The translations under genes were made by a program, and so were the position numbers. A DNA stretch of 64,000 bases from Pontibacillus yanchengensis Y32 (GTDB lineage: Bacteria; Bacillota; Bacilli; Bacillales; BH030062): positions 62,001 to 126,000 of the forward strand of contig NZ_AVBF01000001.1 of assembly GCF_000770635.1 (NCBI RefSeq). The letters are read 5' to 3'. The notes below the pieces were generated by a model. The model did not search any database, was not told where the DNA came from, and was given only the letters and a program-made list of their open reading frames with translations. Below are positions 1 to 9,514 of the stretch, in pieces (the first letter of the stretch is position 1; each line of letters opens with the position of its first letter).

Positions 1-2
1 CA

Positions 3-701
3 AAAGCAGGAGATCTATTATTACTTGTTACAGGGGAAAATTTTGACCCTCACCAAGACCATCGTGATTTTTATACTACATCACCTGTCGACGAGCAAAA
101 GTTTTATGAAAGTGAAAATAAGGGTTGGTTTGCTCTCGTTTTACTCCTCAGTATGATTGCCTTAGTAACATTTCAGGTTATTTCTATTTTTAAGGCAATG
201 GTTATAACCGTAGGAGTATTAATTGTTACTAAAGCCATTACCCCTAGGCAAGCTAAACAATCCGTTCAATTTCAGGTGTTGTTGTTAATAGCAAGTGCAT
301 TAGGTATAGGGAGTGTTATTAAGGAAACAGGAACAGCAGAATTTCTAGGGAACTCTCTAGTTAACTCACTTGCTCCTTTAGGAGTAATTGCAATTCTAGG
401 TTCAATTTATATGATGACCAATATATTTACGGAGTTAATTACAAATAATGCAGCTGCAGTTATTATGTTCCCAATTGGGTTGGAAGTAGCATCCAGTGTT
501 GGTATAGAGCCTATTGGTATGGCGGTGTTAGTAGCAATAGCAGCTTCTGCTAGTTTCTTATCGCCTATAGGTTATCAAACCAACCTAATTGTCTATGGCC
601 CAGGCGGCTATACCTTTAAAGATTATTTAAAGAGTGGTTTTCCACTAACGCTATTAGTTATGATAACCACGATAATGATTGTACATATAAAGTATATTTA
701 G
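3..701 (+). CDS. SLC13-family (DASS/sulfate-type) permease, 5' end outside window
   Basis: The reading frame is already open at base 3 and ends at 701, so only the C-terminal ~232 residues are here. The first ~40 residues (AGDLLLLVTGENFD...) look like the end of a soluble TrkA_C-type domain, followed by about five hydrophobic segments. SLC13 carriers with inserted TrkA_C domains are commonly sodium/sulfate or dicarboxylate importers (family knowledge). APS kinase follows after 12 bp, which supports sulfate as substrate (inference). The motif NNAAAVIMFPI and the SPIGYQTN stretch fit the conserved C-terminal SNT-type repeat of the family. Confidence 0.75.
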   Translation, partial: KAGDLLLLVTGENFDPHQDHRDFYTTSPVDEQKFYESENKGWFALVLLLSMIALVTFQVISIFKAMVITVGVLIVTKAITPRQAKQSVQFQVLLLIASALGIGSVIKETGTAEFLGNSLVNSLAPLGVIAILGSIYMMTNIFTELITNNAAAVIMFPIGLEVASSVGIEPIGMAVLVAIAASASFLSPIGYQTNLIVYGPGGYTFKDYLKSGFPLTLLVMITTIMIVHIKYI

Positions 702-713
702 GAGTGTTACATA

Positions 714-1310
714 GTGGAATCAACTAATATTACTTGGCATAATTCTAAAGTTACTAAAGAAGATCGCCAAAAACAAAAAAATCATAAAAGCCCTGTCATT
801 TGGTTTACTGGACTTTCTGGTTCAGGAAAATCAACAGTTTCCGTAGAACTGGAAAAAGCATTATTTGAACATGGTGTTCATGCTTATCGTCTAGATGGGG
901 ATAACATTCGCCATGGACTTAACAATAACCTTGGATTTAGTCCTGAAGATCGTAAAGAGAACATTCGACGTATTGGGGAGGTAGCTAATTTACTGAATGA
1001 TGCAGGTTTAGTTACACTCACAGCATTTATTTCTCCTTATAGGGAAGACCGTAATCAAGTAAGGCAACTACTTGAAGATGGAGATTTCATTGAGGTTTTT
1101 GTGAAATGTTCTTTGGAAGAATGCGAAAAGCGAGATCCAAAAGGGCTTTATCAAAAAGCGAGAGATGGGGAAATCAAAGGTTTTACAGGAATTGATGCAC
1201 CATATGATGAACCAGAACAACCAGAAGTAACGGTGGAAACAGATGAAATGGAGTTAAAGGAATCTGTTGAAGTAATAATGGATTATTTAAAAGAAAATAA
1301 TCATATTTAA
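714..1310 (+). CDS. cysC: Adenylylsulfate (APS) kinase
   Basis: Phosphorylates APS at the 3' position to give PAPS, the sulfate donor. The 198-residue protein has the Walker A loop GLSGSGKST (about residues 33-41), the [12 protein letters not shown] substrate motif and the FISPYREDR region typical of CysC. Start is GTG after GGAGTGTTACATA. It is the last gene of the operon with the sulfate permease and is followed by a terminator. A PAPS-dependent sulfotransferase and a PAP phosphatase lie in the next operon, so the PAPS made here probably feeds polysaccharide sulfation rather than only cysteine synthesis (inference). Confidence 0.95.
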   Translation: MESTNITWHNSKVTKEDRQKQKNHKSPVIWFTGLSGSGKSTVSVELEKALFEHGVHAYRLDGDNIRHGLNNNLGFSPEDRKENIRRIGEVANLLNDAGLVTLTAFISPYREDRNQVRQLLEDGDFIEVFVKCSLEECEKRDPKGLYQKARDGEIKGFTGIDAPYDEPEQPEVTVETDEMELKESVEVIMDYLKENNHI

Positions 1311-1444
1311 ATAACTTATATGCCTGCAATCATTAAAGAGAGCAGTCCTGTAAATAAAAACGTATATGCTACAAATTTCGCTACATATTAGTGAAGAGGA
1401 AATCATGAACGGTGAGATTGTCCAGAAAGATAATAGAGTGATAA

Positions 1445-1484
1445 AGGCGAAGCGAGTTTAGATTTTACTCACTTCGCCTTTTTT
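1445..1484 (+). terminator. Rho-independent terminator after cysC
   Basis: A 13-bp stem with one mismatch (AGGCGAAGCGAGT against ACTCACTTCGCCT) and a 9-nt loop is followed by six T residues. It separates the sulfate-activation operon from the exopolysaccharide operon. Confidence 0.85.
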
Positions 1485-1667
1485 AAGCAATTGTTGATGA
1501 AAGATTATTTTTTCATAACGGGTGTACCTGCTCTATTATATTGAAGGTAAACTATAACTTGGTCATTGCAACACCACACCATCAAAATGGAACCTTCAAT
1601 AAATTTCTATTCGTAACGTTTTAGGATTATTCTAACAACATTACAAAACATGAAAGGGGGAGGATAT
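1485..1667 (+). promoter_or_regulatory. Leader region of the exopolysaccharide operon
   Basis: About 180 bp between the terminator and the first polysaccharide gene must hold the operon promoter, but I see no clear -35/-10 pair. It contains a perfect 10-bp inverted repeat, TATTGAAGGT at 1539-1548 and ACCTTCAATA at 1592-1601, with a 43-nt interval, which could form a leader RNA stem. Confidence 0.35.
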
Positions 1668-3518
1668 ATGTCTTTTAGTAAGCGATTGGCATTATTGATC
1701 TTCATAGATTCTATGATTGTTTCCTTTTCTATCTATATGTCGCATTTCTTTTTAAATCCTTACTATGCTATCTTTGATAATACTATATTAATGTCATCAA
1801 TTATTCTACTTGTTTGTCATCATTTATTCTCTTGGTTATTAGGCATGTACAGGAAAGTGTGGAGATATGCCAGTATGGAAGAACTGGTAGGTATTATTAT
1901 TGTAGTGACATCATCAATTGCAATTACCGCTGTAATTCAGCTCATAACTATTGGTGCGATTTATGAGAGAGCATTAACAGTGACATGGATGTTACATATT
2001 CTGTTAATAGGTGGCGTTCGTTTCGCATGGAGATACTATAAGACTTATGGTGTTACTTTTCGACCAAAAGGAAAAAGAGTAAATGTAATAAAAAATAATG
2101 AAAATATTCAAAGAACATTAATTGTGGGAGCAGGTTCAGCAGGACAAATGCTTGCACGACAAATGAAAAATAACAAGGAAGAACATTCTCAGCTTATAGG
2201 TTTTGTGGATGACGATGAGACGATGCATGGGCTAAGTATATCTGGTATCCCGGTTCTTGGAGGTGCTCACCAATTAAGCTCAATAGCTGAGGCCAGAAAT
2301 ATTGATCATATCGTTATAGCGATGCCTTCAGTAGAGCTTCATCGTAGAAAAGAAGTTATTCAACAAGCACAAGCAGTTGTAAAGAATGTTCAAACGCTAC
2401 CCATGATCGAAGATATAGCTATGGGAAACGTCTCCACTAGCCAAGTCCGTGATGTGTCTATTGAAGACCTTCTTGGAAGAGAACCAGTAGAATTAGATAT
2501 GGAATCAATTTCTTCTGAAATTAACGGAAAAACGGTTCTTGTGACAGGTGCGGGTGGATCAATAGGTTCGGAAATTTGCAGGCAAATTGTAAAATTCAAA
2601 CCTTATCGTCTAGTTCTTTTAGGTCACGGTGAAAATAGCATTTATACCATACATATGGAGTTATCAAAGTTAGATTTAGATATCAGTATTGTTCCTGTCA
2701 TAGCAGATGTGCAGGATCGTGAACGTATGTTTGATGTGGTCCGAGAGTTTAGTCCTTCTTATATCTATCATGCAGCAGCACATAAACATGTTCCATTAAT
2801 GGAAGCTAATCCTAAAGAAGCTGTTAAGAATAATGTAATGGGGACAAAGAATATAGCAGAAGCAGCTAGCACATTTGGTGTTCGTAATTTTGTACTGATT
2901 TCATCCGACAAAGCAGTGAACCCTCCTAATGTGATGGGGGCAAGTAAGCGTATTGCTGAAATGATTATTCAATCATTGAATGGCGTGAGTGACACAAACT
3001 TTGTTGCAGTGCGTTTTGGAAATGTACTGGGCAGTCGCGGTAGTGTCATTCCATTATTTAAAAAGCAAATAGAAAGTGGCGGACCAGTAACCGTAACCCA
3101 TCCAGAAATGACACGTTACTTTATGACAATTCCGGAAGCTTCAAGACTTGTTTTGCAGGCAGGTGCCTTAGCGCGTGGTGGAGAAATTTTTGTGCTAGAT
3201 ATGGGTGAATCTGTGAAAATTGTAGACCTTGCTCGTAACTTAATACATCTATCTGGATTCACCGAAGACGATATATCTATAGAATTTGCTGGAGTTAGAC
3301 CAGGAGAGAAATTGTATGAAGAGTTGCTTAATAATAATGAGGTATATGACAAACCAATATTTCCAAAGATTTTCATTGGTAAGCCAGTTGAGATTAAGGA
3401 TGAGTATGTTGAATACTTAATTGATCATCATGAGTCTTTTCAATTAGATCAATTAAGATATTATGTACTATCTCTAGCAAACAATGAAACTATGGATAAC
3501 TTCAGTTATGCAAAATAG
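1668..3518 (+). CDS. Membrane nucleoside-diphosphate-sugar 4,6-dehydratase (CapD/EpsC/WbpM type)
   Basis: First committed enzyme for a UDP-4-keto-6-deoxy amino sugar. The 616-residue protein has four N-terminal transmembrane segments, a first Rossmann domain (IVGAGSAGQML), and a C-terminal SDR dehydratase domain with GAGGSIGSE and SSDKAVNPPNVMGASKR. The catalytic Tyr of the YxxxK motif is Met here, as in WbpM and PglF, so this is normal for the family. I place the start at ATG 1668 because GGGGGAGG sits 4-5 bases before it; an upstream ATG at 1650 overlaps that site. The DegT aminotransferase at the operon end is the expected partner. Confidence 0.9.
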   Translation: MSFSKRLALLIFIDSMIVSFSIYMSHFFLNPYYAIFDNTILMSSIILLVCHHLFSWLLGMYRKVWRYASMEELVGIIIVVTSSIAITAVIQLITIGAIYERALTVTWMLHILLIGGVRFAWRYYKTYGVTFRPKGKRVNVIKNNENIQRTLIVGAGSAGQMLARQMKNNKEEHSQLIGFVDDDETMHGLSISGIPVLGGAHQLSSIAEARNIDHIVIAMPSVELHRRKEVIQQAQAVVKNVQTLPMIEDIAMGNVSTSQVRDVSIEDLLGREPVELDMESISSEINGKTVLVTGAGGSIGSEICRQIVKFKPYRLVLLGHGENSIYTIHMELSKLDLDISIVPVIADVQDRERMFDVVREFSPSYIYHAAAHKHVPLMEANPKEAVKNNVMGTKNIAEAASTFGVRNFVLISSDKAVNPPNVMGASKRIAEMIIQSLNGVSDTNFVAVRFGNVLGSRGSVIPLFKKQIESGGPVTVTHPEMTRYFMTIPEASRLVLQAGALARGGEIFVLDMGESVKIVDLARNLIHLSGFTEDDISIEFAGVRPGEKLYEELLNNNEVYDKPIFPKIFIGKPVEIKDEYVEYLIDHHESFQLDQLRYYVLSLANNETMDNFSYAK

Positions 3519-3530
3519 AGGAGAATGTAT

Positions 3531-4553
3531 ATGGAGAAAATATTAGTCACAGGTGCAGCCGGTTTTATTGGCTCTCATGTAAGTAGTAGATTATTAAAAG
3601 AAGGACATACAGTAATAGGAATTGATAACCTAAACGATTATTACGACCCTTCCCTTAAAGAGGATAGACTAAACAAAATTGACAAGGAAAACTTTTATTT
3701 TGAAAAAGTATCTTTAGAGGATAAGGCGGAAATGGAAAATGTATTCCAAGAACATAAGCCTAGTATTGTTATTAACCTTGCAGCTCAAGCAGGAGTAAGG
3801 TACAGCCTTGAAAACCCTCATGCCTATATAGATGCAAACGTAGTAGGGTTTATTAATGTATTAGAAGGATGTAGACATCATGATATCAAACATTTGATCT
3901 ATGCATCTTCCAGTTCTGTGTACGGAGCCAACACAAAATTGCCATTTTCAGTTCATGATAATATCGACCATCCAGTTAGCCTCTATGCAGCTACTAAAAA
4001 ATCGAACGAGTTAATGGCACATACCTATAGTCATTTGTATAATTTACCAACAACTGGGCTTCGGTTTTTCACTGTTTATGGCCCATGGGGTAGGCCAGAC
4101 ATGGCATTATTCTTATTTACAAAGGCAATTATGAATGGTGAACCTATTAAGGTTTTTAACAATGGTGATATGATGCGTGACTTCACTTATATTGATGATA
4201 TTGTAGAAAGTATTACAAGATTGACCAATCAACCACCTGAACCAAATGAAGATTGGTCAGGAGATGCACCAGATCCAGGGACGAGTTACGCATCATACAA
4301 AGTATATAATATTGGTAATAATTCGCCTGTAAAATTAATGGATTTCATTTATGAAATAGAACAAAAACTTGGAACTGAAGCAAAGAAAGAATTCTTACCT
4401 TTACAAGCAGGAGATGTTCCTCAAACGTATGCTGATGTGGAGGATTTATTTAATGCAGTTAATTTTAGACCACAAACAACTATAAAAGAAGGCATCAATA
4501 ACTTTATTGACTGGTACCTAGATTATTATAAGGAGAATACAATACATGGCTAA
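3531..4553 (+). CDS. NAD-dependent UDP-hexuronate 4-epimerase (CapI/WbpP-like)
   Basis: Extended SDR epimerase, 340 residues, with NAD loop GAAGFIGSH, Ser motif ASSSSVYG and catalytic YAATK. The [15 protein letters not shown] segment is typical of the CapI/UDP-glucuronate 4-epimerase branch. Together with the TviB/WbpO-like dehydrogenase whose gene overlaps by 8 bp, it may convert UDP-GlcNAcA to UDP-GalNAcA (inference); UDP-GlcA to UDP-GalA is the alternative. ATG 3531 is preferred over ATG 3525 because GAGGAG at 3518-3523 gives it normal spacing. Confidence 0.85.
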   Translation: MEKILVTGAAGFIGSHVSSRLLKEGHTVIGIDNLNDYYDPSLKEDRLNKIDKENFYFEKVSLEDKAEMENVFQEHKPSIVINLAAQAGVRYSLENPHAYIDANVVGFINVLEGCRHHDIKHLIYASSSSVYGANTKLPFSVHDNIDHPVSLYAATKKSNELMAHTYSHLYNLPTTGLRFFTVYGPWGRPDMALFLFTKAIMNGEPIKVFNNGDMMRDFTYIDDIVESITRLTNQPPEPNEDWSGDAPDPGTSYASYKVYNIGNNSPVKLMDFIYEIEQKLGTEAKKEFLPLQAGDVPQTYADVEDLFNAVNFRPQTTIKEGINNFIDWYLDYYKENTIHG

Positions 4554-5826
4554 TAATATTGCAGTAGTTGGTTTAGGATATGTAGGGCTTCCCGTAGCCG
4601 TTGCATTTGGTAAAACAGAAAAGATTATAGGCTTTGATATTAATGAAGAGCGTATTAATACACTAAATGAGGGTGTTGATTTTACTAATGAGATAGAACC
4701 GAAAGATCTTCAAGAAGCAAATATTGAATTCACTAGCGACCCTTCGAAATTGGAGGAAACCAACTTTATTATTGTTGCTGTTCCAACTCCAATAACTGAA
4801 AATAAACAGCCGGATTTAACACCTGTTATCAAGGCCTCTGAAACGTTAGGGAAACATTTACAACCTGGAACAACTGTTGTTTATGAATCTACTGTGTATC
4901 CAGGAGCTACCGAAGAAGTATGTGTTCCAGTGTTAGAAGAGCATTCAGGCTTAAAAGCAGGTGAAGATTTCTTTGTGGGGTATTCCCCTGAAAGGATCAA
5001 CCCTGGCGATAAGGAGCACACTTTTACAAAAATCACGAAAGTGGTTGCAGGACAAAGTGAAAAGATAACAAATGATATAGCAGAAGTATATAGTGGTGTA
5101 GTTGAAGCAGGTGTACATAGAGCAGAATCAATTAAAGTAGCAGAAGCTGCCAAAGTAATTGAAAATACACAAAGAGATTTAAATATTTCCTTGATGAATG
5201 AACTGGCAATGATATTTGACCGTCTGGACATTGATACAAACGATGTATTAAGAGCTGCCAGAACTAAATGGAACTTCTTGCCGTTTAGTCCTGGACTAGT
5301 AGGTGGTCACTGTATAGGAGTTGATCCATATTATTTAACTCATAAAGCAGAGAGTATAGGATATCATCCTCAGGTAATTCTAGCGGGTAGAAGAATTAAT
5401 GATAACATGGGTAAATATATAGCAACTTCCTTAGTAAAACAAATGATTCATAGGAACCTTCCAATTCAAGGTGCTAGAGTAACTGTAATGGGTCTAACAT
5501 TCAAAGAGAATGTTCCGGACCTTAGAAATTCTAGGGTGATTGATATCATTAGAGAACTAGAAGACTTTGGAGTAGAAGTACAGGTTACTGATGCTTTAGC
5601 GAATCCAATAGAGGCTTATGAGGAATATAATATTGATTTAATTCACTATAATGAACTTAGACCGGCAGATGCTGTGGTAATGGCTGTTCCTCATGATGAA
5701 TACCTTAAGCAAGGTTGGGGGCAGTTTGAATACTTATTAAAGCATGGTAGAGGTATAGTTGTGGACATTAAAGGAAAATTAGATCATAAAAATTATCCAG
5801 ATAACATAAGTTTATGGAGATTATAA
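4546..5826 (+). CDS. Nucleotide-sugar 6-dehydrogenase (TviB/WbpO type)
   Basis: Oxidises a UDP-N-acetylhexosamine to the uronic acid in two NAD-linked steps. The 426-residue protein has [10 protein letters not shown] at the N-terminus, a central dimer domain with the catalytic Cys in [17 protein letters not shown], and a C-terminal UDP-binding domain ([15 protein letters not shown]). Length and the THKAE motif favour the UDP-GlcNAc/GalNAc dehydrogenase branch (Vi antigen TviB) over UDP-glucose dehydrogenase. Translation is coupled to the preceding epimerase: the ATG lies 8 bp inside its end, with AAGGAG upstream. Confidence 0.9.
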   Translation: MANNIAVVGLGYVGLPVAVAFGKTEKIIGFDINEERINTLNEGVDFTNEIEPKDLQEANIEFTSDPSKLEETNFIIVAVPTPITENKQPDLTPVIKASETLGKHLQPGTTVVYESTVYPGATEEVCVPVLEEHSGLKAGEDFFVGYSPERINPGDKEHTFTKITKVVAGQSEKITNDIAEVYSGVVEAGVHRAESIKVAEAAKVIENTQRDLNISLMNELAMIFDRLDIDTNDVLRAARTKWNFLPFSPGLVGGHCIGVDPYYLTHKAESIGYHPQVILAGRRINDNMGKYIATSLVKQMIHRNLPIQGARVTVMGLTFKENVPDLRNSRVIDIIRELEDFGVEVQVTDALANPIEAYEEYNIDLIHYNELRPADAVVMAVPHDEYLKQGWGQFEYLLKHGRGIVVDIKGKLDHKNYPDNISLWRL

Positions 5827-5907
5827 TGTATTATTATTTTAATTAATTTGATAGTAAATTGTTAAAAAATTTTTTATGAACATATTAATTCTAGAAGGTG
5901 GATAGTT

Positions 5908-6885
5908 ATGAATACTATATTTGTTACTGGTGCTATACAAAAAAAACAAGCCCACTCTTTACAAGGTTACAATAAATATGAAGTTGCAAGAATATTAGAA
6001 TTAGATGTAGAAAGAATAGAAGTTGTTAATGATTATAATTATTCGTCACCTAAAGATGTAATTCCAAAAGAAGAAATTTCAATAGTTTTTAAAGCGGGCA
6101 CATTACAAGGTGATTATATACACGTTTGTACAACAACAGAGGTTATGACTTTACATGCTGAAACACTTGAGAAAGTAAATTACTTTTCACACAAATCATT
6201 TAATGATCTACACCATGTTAGAATGACCAAGAATGGAAATTACTTAGTGGTGAATACTGGATTAGACTTGCTAATGGAATTTTCATATGAAGGTGAATTA
6301 TTAGCTCAATGGCCGGTGCACGATGATGTTGAAACTTATAATAGTGATGTTGACTATAGAAAAATTCCTTCAACTAAACCACATACTTCTCATCCCAATT
6401 ATGTAACAATATTAGATAATCATTATTGGGTTACCAGGTTTAAACAAAAAGATGCAATAAATATTCATAATAATAATAAGGCTAAAATAAATATCGAAGG
6501 AATGCATGATGGTATTGCATACAAAAATTTCATTTATTATACCACTGTTAATGGCCATATTGTTAAATATGATACAGTAACTCATACTTATGAAGATTAT
6601 GATTTAAATAAATTAGAAGAAAGCTTTATTACCACTTTTAAAGCTTTAGGCTGGTGTCGTGGATTAAAGGTAGTTGATGAAGAGACTGTGATAGTAGGTT
6701 TTTCTCGATTGCGACCAACAAAGCAAAAAGATTATACTCAGTGGCTAAATGGAAATATTGATAAGTTGAAAAGTAGTCGTCACTTACCAACTAGGATTGC
6801 AAAATATAACTTAAAGAAAAAAGAAAAGATGTGGGAAATAAATCTTGAAAAGCAAGGGCTTAACGTAGTTTTTTCAATTCTTTAG
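5908..6885 (+). CDS. Uncharacterised beta-propeller-like protein in polysaccharide operon
   Basis: A 325-residue soluble protein without signal peptide or membrane segment that I do not recognise. Repeating strand-rich units such as HHVRMTKNGNYLVVNTGLD, LLMEFSYEGELL and IVKYDTVTHTYEDY resemble propeller blades. Proteins of this kind occur in capsule loci, sometimes annotated as TIGR03032-like or sulfotransferase-associated; I cannot confirm either. AAGGTGG precedes the ATG. It lies between the sugar-nucleotide genes and the flippase after an 81-bp AT-rich gap, where base composition drops sharply. Confidence 0.6.
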   Translation: MNTIFVTGAIQKKQAHSLQGYNKYEVARILELDVERIEVVNDYNYSSPKDVIPKEEISIVFKAGTLQGDYIHVCTTTEVMTLHAETLEKVNYFSHKSFNDLHHVRMTKNGNYLVVNTGLDLLMEFSYEGELLAQWPVHDDVETYNSDVDYRKIPSTKPHTSHPNYVTILDNHYWVTRFKQKDAINIHNNNKAKINIEGMHDGIAYKNFIYYTTVNGHIVKYDTVTHTYEDYDLNKLEESFITTFKALGWCRGLKVVDEETVIVGFSRLRPTKQKDYTQWLNGNIDKLKSSRHLPTRIAKYNLKKKEKMWEINLEKQGLNVVFSIL

Positions 6886-6915
6886 AAAACTTCTTTTAGC
6901 AATGAGGATAATCAA

Positions 6916-8274
6916 ATGATAACTAAAGTATTAAATAATAATATGAATGTGTTAAAACGTAAACATAATAAAGAGATTATGAGTGGTGCTGTCTATGGCA
7001 TCTTAATAAAAATCTTTGCTTTCCTTATAAATTATTTACTTATATGGTATATAGCACAAAGATATGGCGCTTCTCAAATGGGGATATTTAACTTAATAAT
7101 TACATTTCTTAATATATTTACCATATTATCCATGTTAGGAACAGGAAATGGAAGCATAAGATATATATCTAATTACAAGAAACAATCATCAAACGTTGAG
7201 TTGATATATTTTGTGAAAAAGATATTATTTTTAGGCTTTATTGGTACATTAAGTATTACAACTTTACTTGTATTTTTTAATGTACCAATTGCTGTTACGT
7301 TTTTTGATGGAAATGTATCGTTGGTATATATTATATGTTTCACTTTACCATTTTATGTGTTTAATAGGTACACTACATTTATTTATCGTGGATTAAAAAA
7401 AGTTAGTACTTCACTTATGTTTGAGAGCGTTTATTTTCGAGTATTAGTTTTAATAATACTACTCTTATTATCGATAGTTAACTTTGGGATCATAAATTAT
7501 GAGGTAGCTGCCAGTGTTATTATATCTGCAATATTAGTTTCAATTGTTAGTTTTATTTATCTTTATAAAGATAGCTTTTTTTCAAAAAAAACTAATAATT
7601 ATAAAACATTAAATAATTATTCTCCCTCTTCTAAAGATATTTTAAATATTTCTTTACCAATGATGATTTCATCAGCTACTCATTTAATGCTATTTTGGAC
7701 AGATACATTAATGTTAGGCGCTTTCTTAGGTCCAGAGGAGGTGGGAATCTACAATGTGGCTTTAAGAATTTCGTTACTAACTAGCTTCTTTTTAATTGCT
7801 ATAAATAACATTATAGCTCCTAAAATTTCTGAGCTATATTGGAATTCCGAGTATCAGAATTTGAAAGAAATTATTCAATTTTCTTCTAAGATATTGTTTG
7901 TTTCTTCTACACCTGTGTTAGTAATTATTATACTTTTTTCAGGTTTTTTCTTGAACATTTTTGGATCTGAATACACGAGTGGTAAATATGTTTTAATAGT
8001 ATTATGTTTCTCTCAATTGATAAATTCAGTTACAGGATTTAATTATCAATTATTAAATATGACCGGTAGTCAAAGCTTGGTTCAAAAAGTATTAATAGCT
8101 GTGTTATGTTTGAATGTTATTTTGAATGTATTCCTAATATTAATTTTTGGAATGATAGGGGCAGCCATAGCTACATCACTTACCTCAATAATTAGGGATT
8201 TAACATTAACTTATCACTCAAATAAGAAACTTGGATACAGAATATATTATTTACCATTTAGTAGGAGGGAGTAA
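6916..8274 (+). CDS. wzx: Oligosaccharide flippase (Wzx, MOP superfamily)
   Basis: Moves undecaprenyl-linked repeat units across the membrane. The 452-residue protein has about 12-14 predicted transmembrane segments with the polysaccharide_synt layout: an N-terminal amphipathic start, GNGSIRYIS after the third segment, and a central FWTDTLMLGAFLGPEEVGIYNVALRI. Very AT-rich, as usual for wzx. Start ATG with GAGGA upstream. The polymerase follows after 1 bp. Confidence 0.88.
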   Translation: MITKVLNNNMNVLKRKHNKEIMSGAVYGILIKIFAFLINYLLIWYIAQRYGASQMGIFNLIITFLNIFTILSMLGTGNGSIRYISNYKKQSSNVELIYFVKKILFLGFIGTLSITTLLVFFNVPIAVTFFDGNVSLVYIICFTLPFYVFNRYTTFIYRGLKKVSTSLMFESVYFRVLVLIILLLLSIVNFGIINYEVAASVIISAILVSIVSFIYLYKDSFFSKKTNNYKTLNNYSPSSKDILNISLPMMISSATHLMLFWTDTLMLGAFLGPEEVGIYNVALRISLLTSFFLIAINNIIAPKISELYWNSEYQNLKEIIQFSSKILFVSSTPVLVIIILFSGFFLNIFGSEYTSGKYVLIVLCFSQLINSVTGFNYQLLNMTGSQSLVQKVLIAVLCLNVILNVFLILIFGMIGAAIATSLTSIIRDLTLTYHSNKKLGYRIYYLPFSRRE

Positions 8275-8275
8275 A

Positions 8276-9514
8276 TTGCAAATTATCTTCATATTTACTT
8301 CGATTATAGGAACTCTCTTCTTCTTACTTTGTAAAAGAAGGTTTGATTTATTTTCACTAGCATATTTTAGCTCTTTAGTGTATTTTTTACCGGCTTACTT
8401 TGGTTTTGTTTATACCATTTATGGGGATAAAATTTCTCTTTCTAGCTCCACTTATATTATAATGACGATTTTGTTAAGTTCATTAATAATTTCCGCTCTT
8501 TTATTTGATAAAGTTAAAGTGAAAAAAAGTATATTTAAAAAAATAGAAGGGCAACATTTTTTTTTAACAAGCTTATTACTCTTTTCTGGATTATTTATAT
8601 TTTTAACATTGATTGGTGCAGAAGGGCTTTTTAAGAGTGAAAAAAAAGAAATTAGGGATCAACTATCATATTCTTTTCTATTATGGGGAGTTACTGCCAG
8701 TCTAGGGTTAATACATTCTGTAATTACAAAAAGGAAAAGCTATATAATCGTTTTCACTTTATTTTTAATAGTTAACTTACTAATAGGAAATAGAACTTCT
8801 ATTATATTAGCTGTAATGTCTATTATATTATTTCACTTCTATAGAAATGGTTCAAAACCAATAATACAGCAAGTAAGTGTGAAAAAGATTTTCTTAATTT
8901 TATGTTTCATTTATATTTCTTTTATGGGGAAAATCATATATGGATCTTTTAATCAAGGTGGAATTAATTCCGTAGTAAGCAATTTGTTTAAATGGGAGAA
9001 CATAGAAAGAAGCTTCTCTAATAGTGAACCATTTGGCAGACAATTAATCTTAGAGACGATTGTTCAGACGAATTTTAATCTAGATTTAAATTATGTATTA
9101 ATATTATTAGTAAATTTTATACCTATTCCTATTTCTATTTTTGGCTTTAACTCTGGAATTTTTAATGAGAAGTTCCAAACTACATTATTTCCTAATGCTG
9201 ATTATGGGATGGCATACAATTTTTGGGCTGAAGGTTATGCTATAAAAGGATTTTTTGGGATTGTAATTTTTATCCTAATTTATAACATAGGAATTGCTTT
9301 ATTCAATACCATGCTTCAATCAGATATTAGTCTTATAAATACAGTAGCATTATTGATGGGTACTTACTGGACATTTTATATACATAGAAATTCCATGGGA
9401 ACTATTTTTTCCTTTGAGAAACAAATCTTCTTCGTTGCTATAGGTGCACTTATTTTATCAGTAATATTATATATTTTTAATAGAGGAATTACAAAAAGAG
9501 TGGTGGATGATTAG
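8276..9514 (+). CDS. wzy: Oligosaccharide repeat-unit polymerase (Wzy-like)
   Basis: About 412 residues and 10-12 hydrophobic segments, with a large loop region around the GNRTS motif (about residue 170), typical of Wzy/O-antigen polymerases, which share little sequence identity. I choose TTG 8276 because AGGAGGGA at 8263-8270 stands just upstream; the open frame extends to a TTG at 8231 that would overlap wzx by 44 bp. Assignment rests on topology and position next to wzx and two glycosyltransferases. Confidence 0.8.
   Translation: MQIIFIFTSIIGTLFFLLCKRRFDLFSLAYFSSLVYFLPAYFGFVYTIYGDKISLSSSTYIIMTILLSSLIISALLFDKVKVKKSIFKKIEGQHFFLTSLLLFSGLFIFLTLIGAEGLFKSEKKEIRDQLSYSFLLWGVTASLGLIHSVITKRKSYIIVFTLFLIVNLLIGNRTSIILAVMSIILFHFYRNGSKPIIQQVSVKKIFLILCFIYISFMGKIIYGSFNQGGINSVVSNLFKWENIERSFSNSEPFGRQLILETIVQTNFNLDLNYVLILLVNFIPIPISIFGFNSGIFNEKFQTTLFPNADYGMAYNFWAEGYAIKGFFGIVIFILIYNIGIALFNTMLQSDISLINTVALLMGTYWTFYIHRNSMGTIFSFEKQIFFVAIGALILSVILYIFNRGITKRVVDD

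Noticed and set aside
1405-1461. 18-codon ORF between cysC and its terminator
   Set aside because: It ends inside the terminator stem and has no resemblance to a known peptide.
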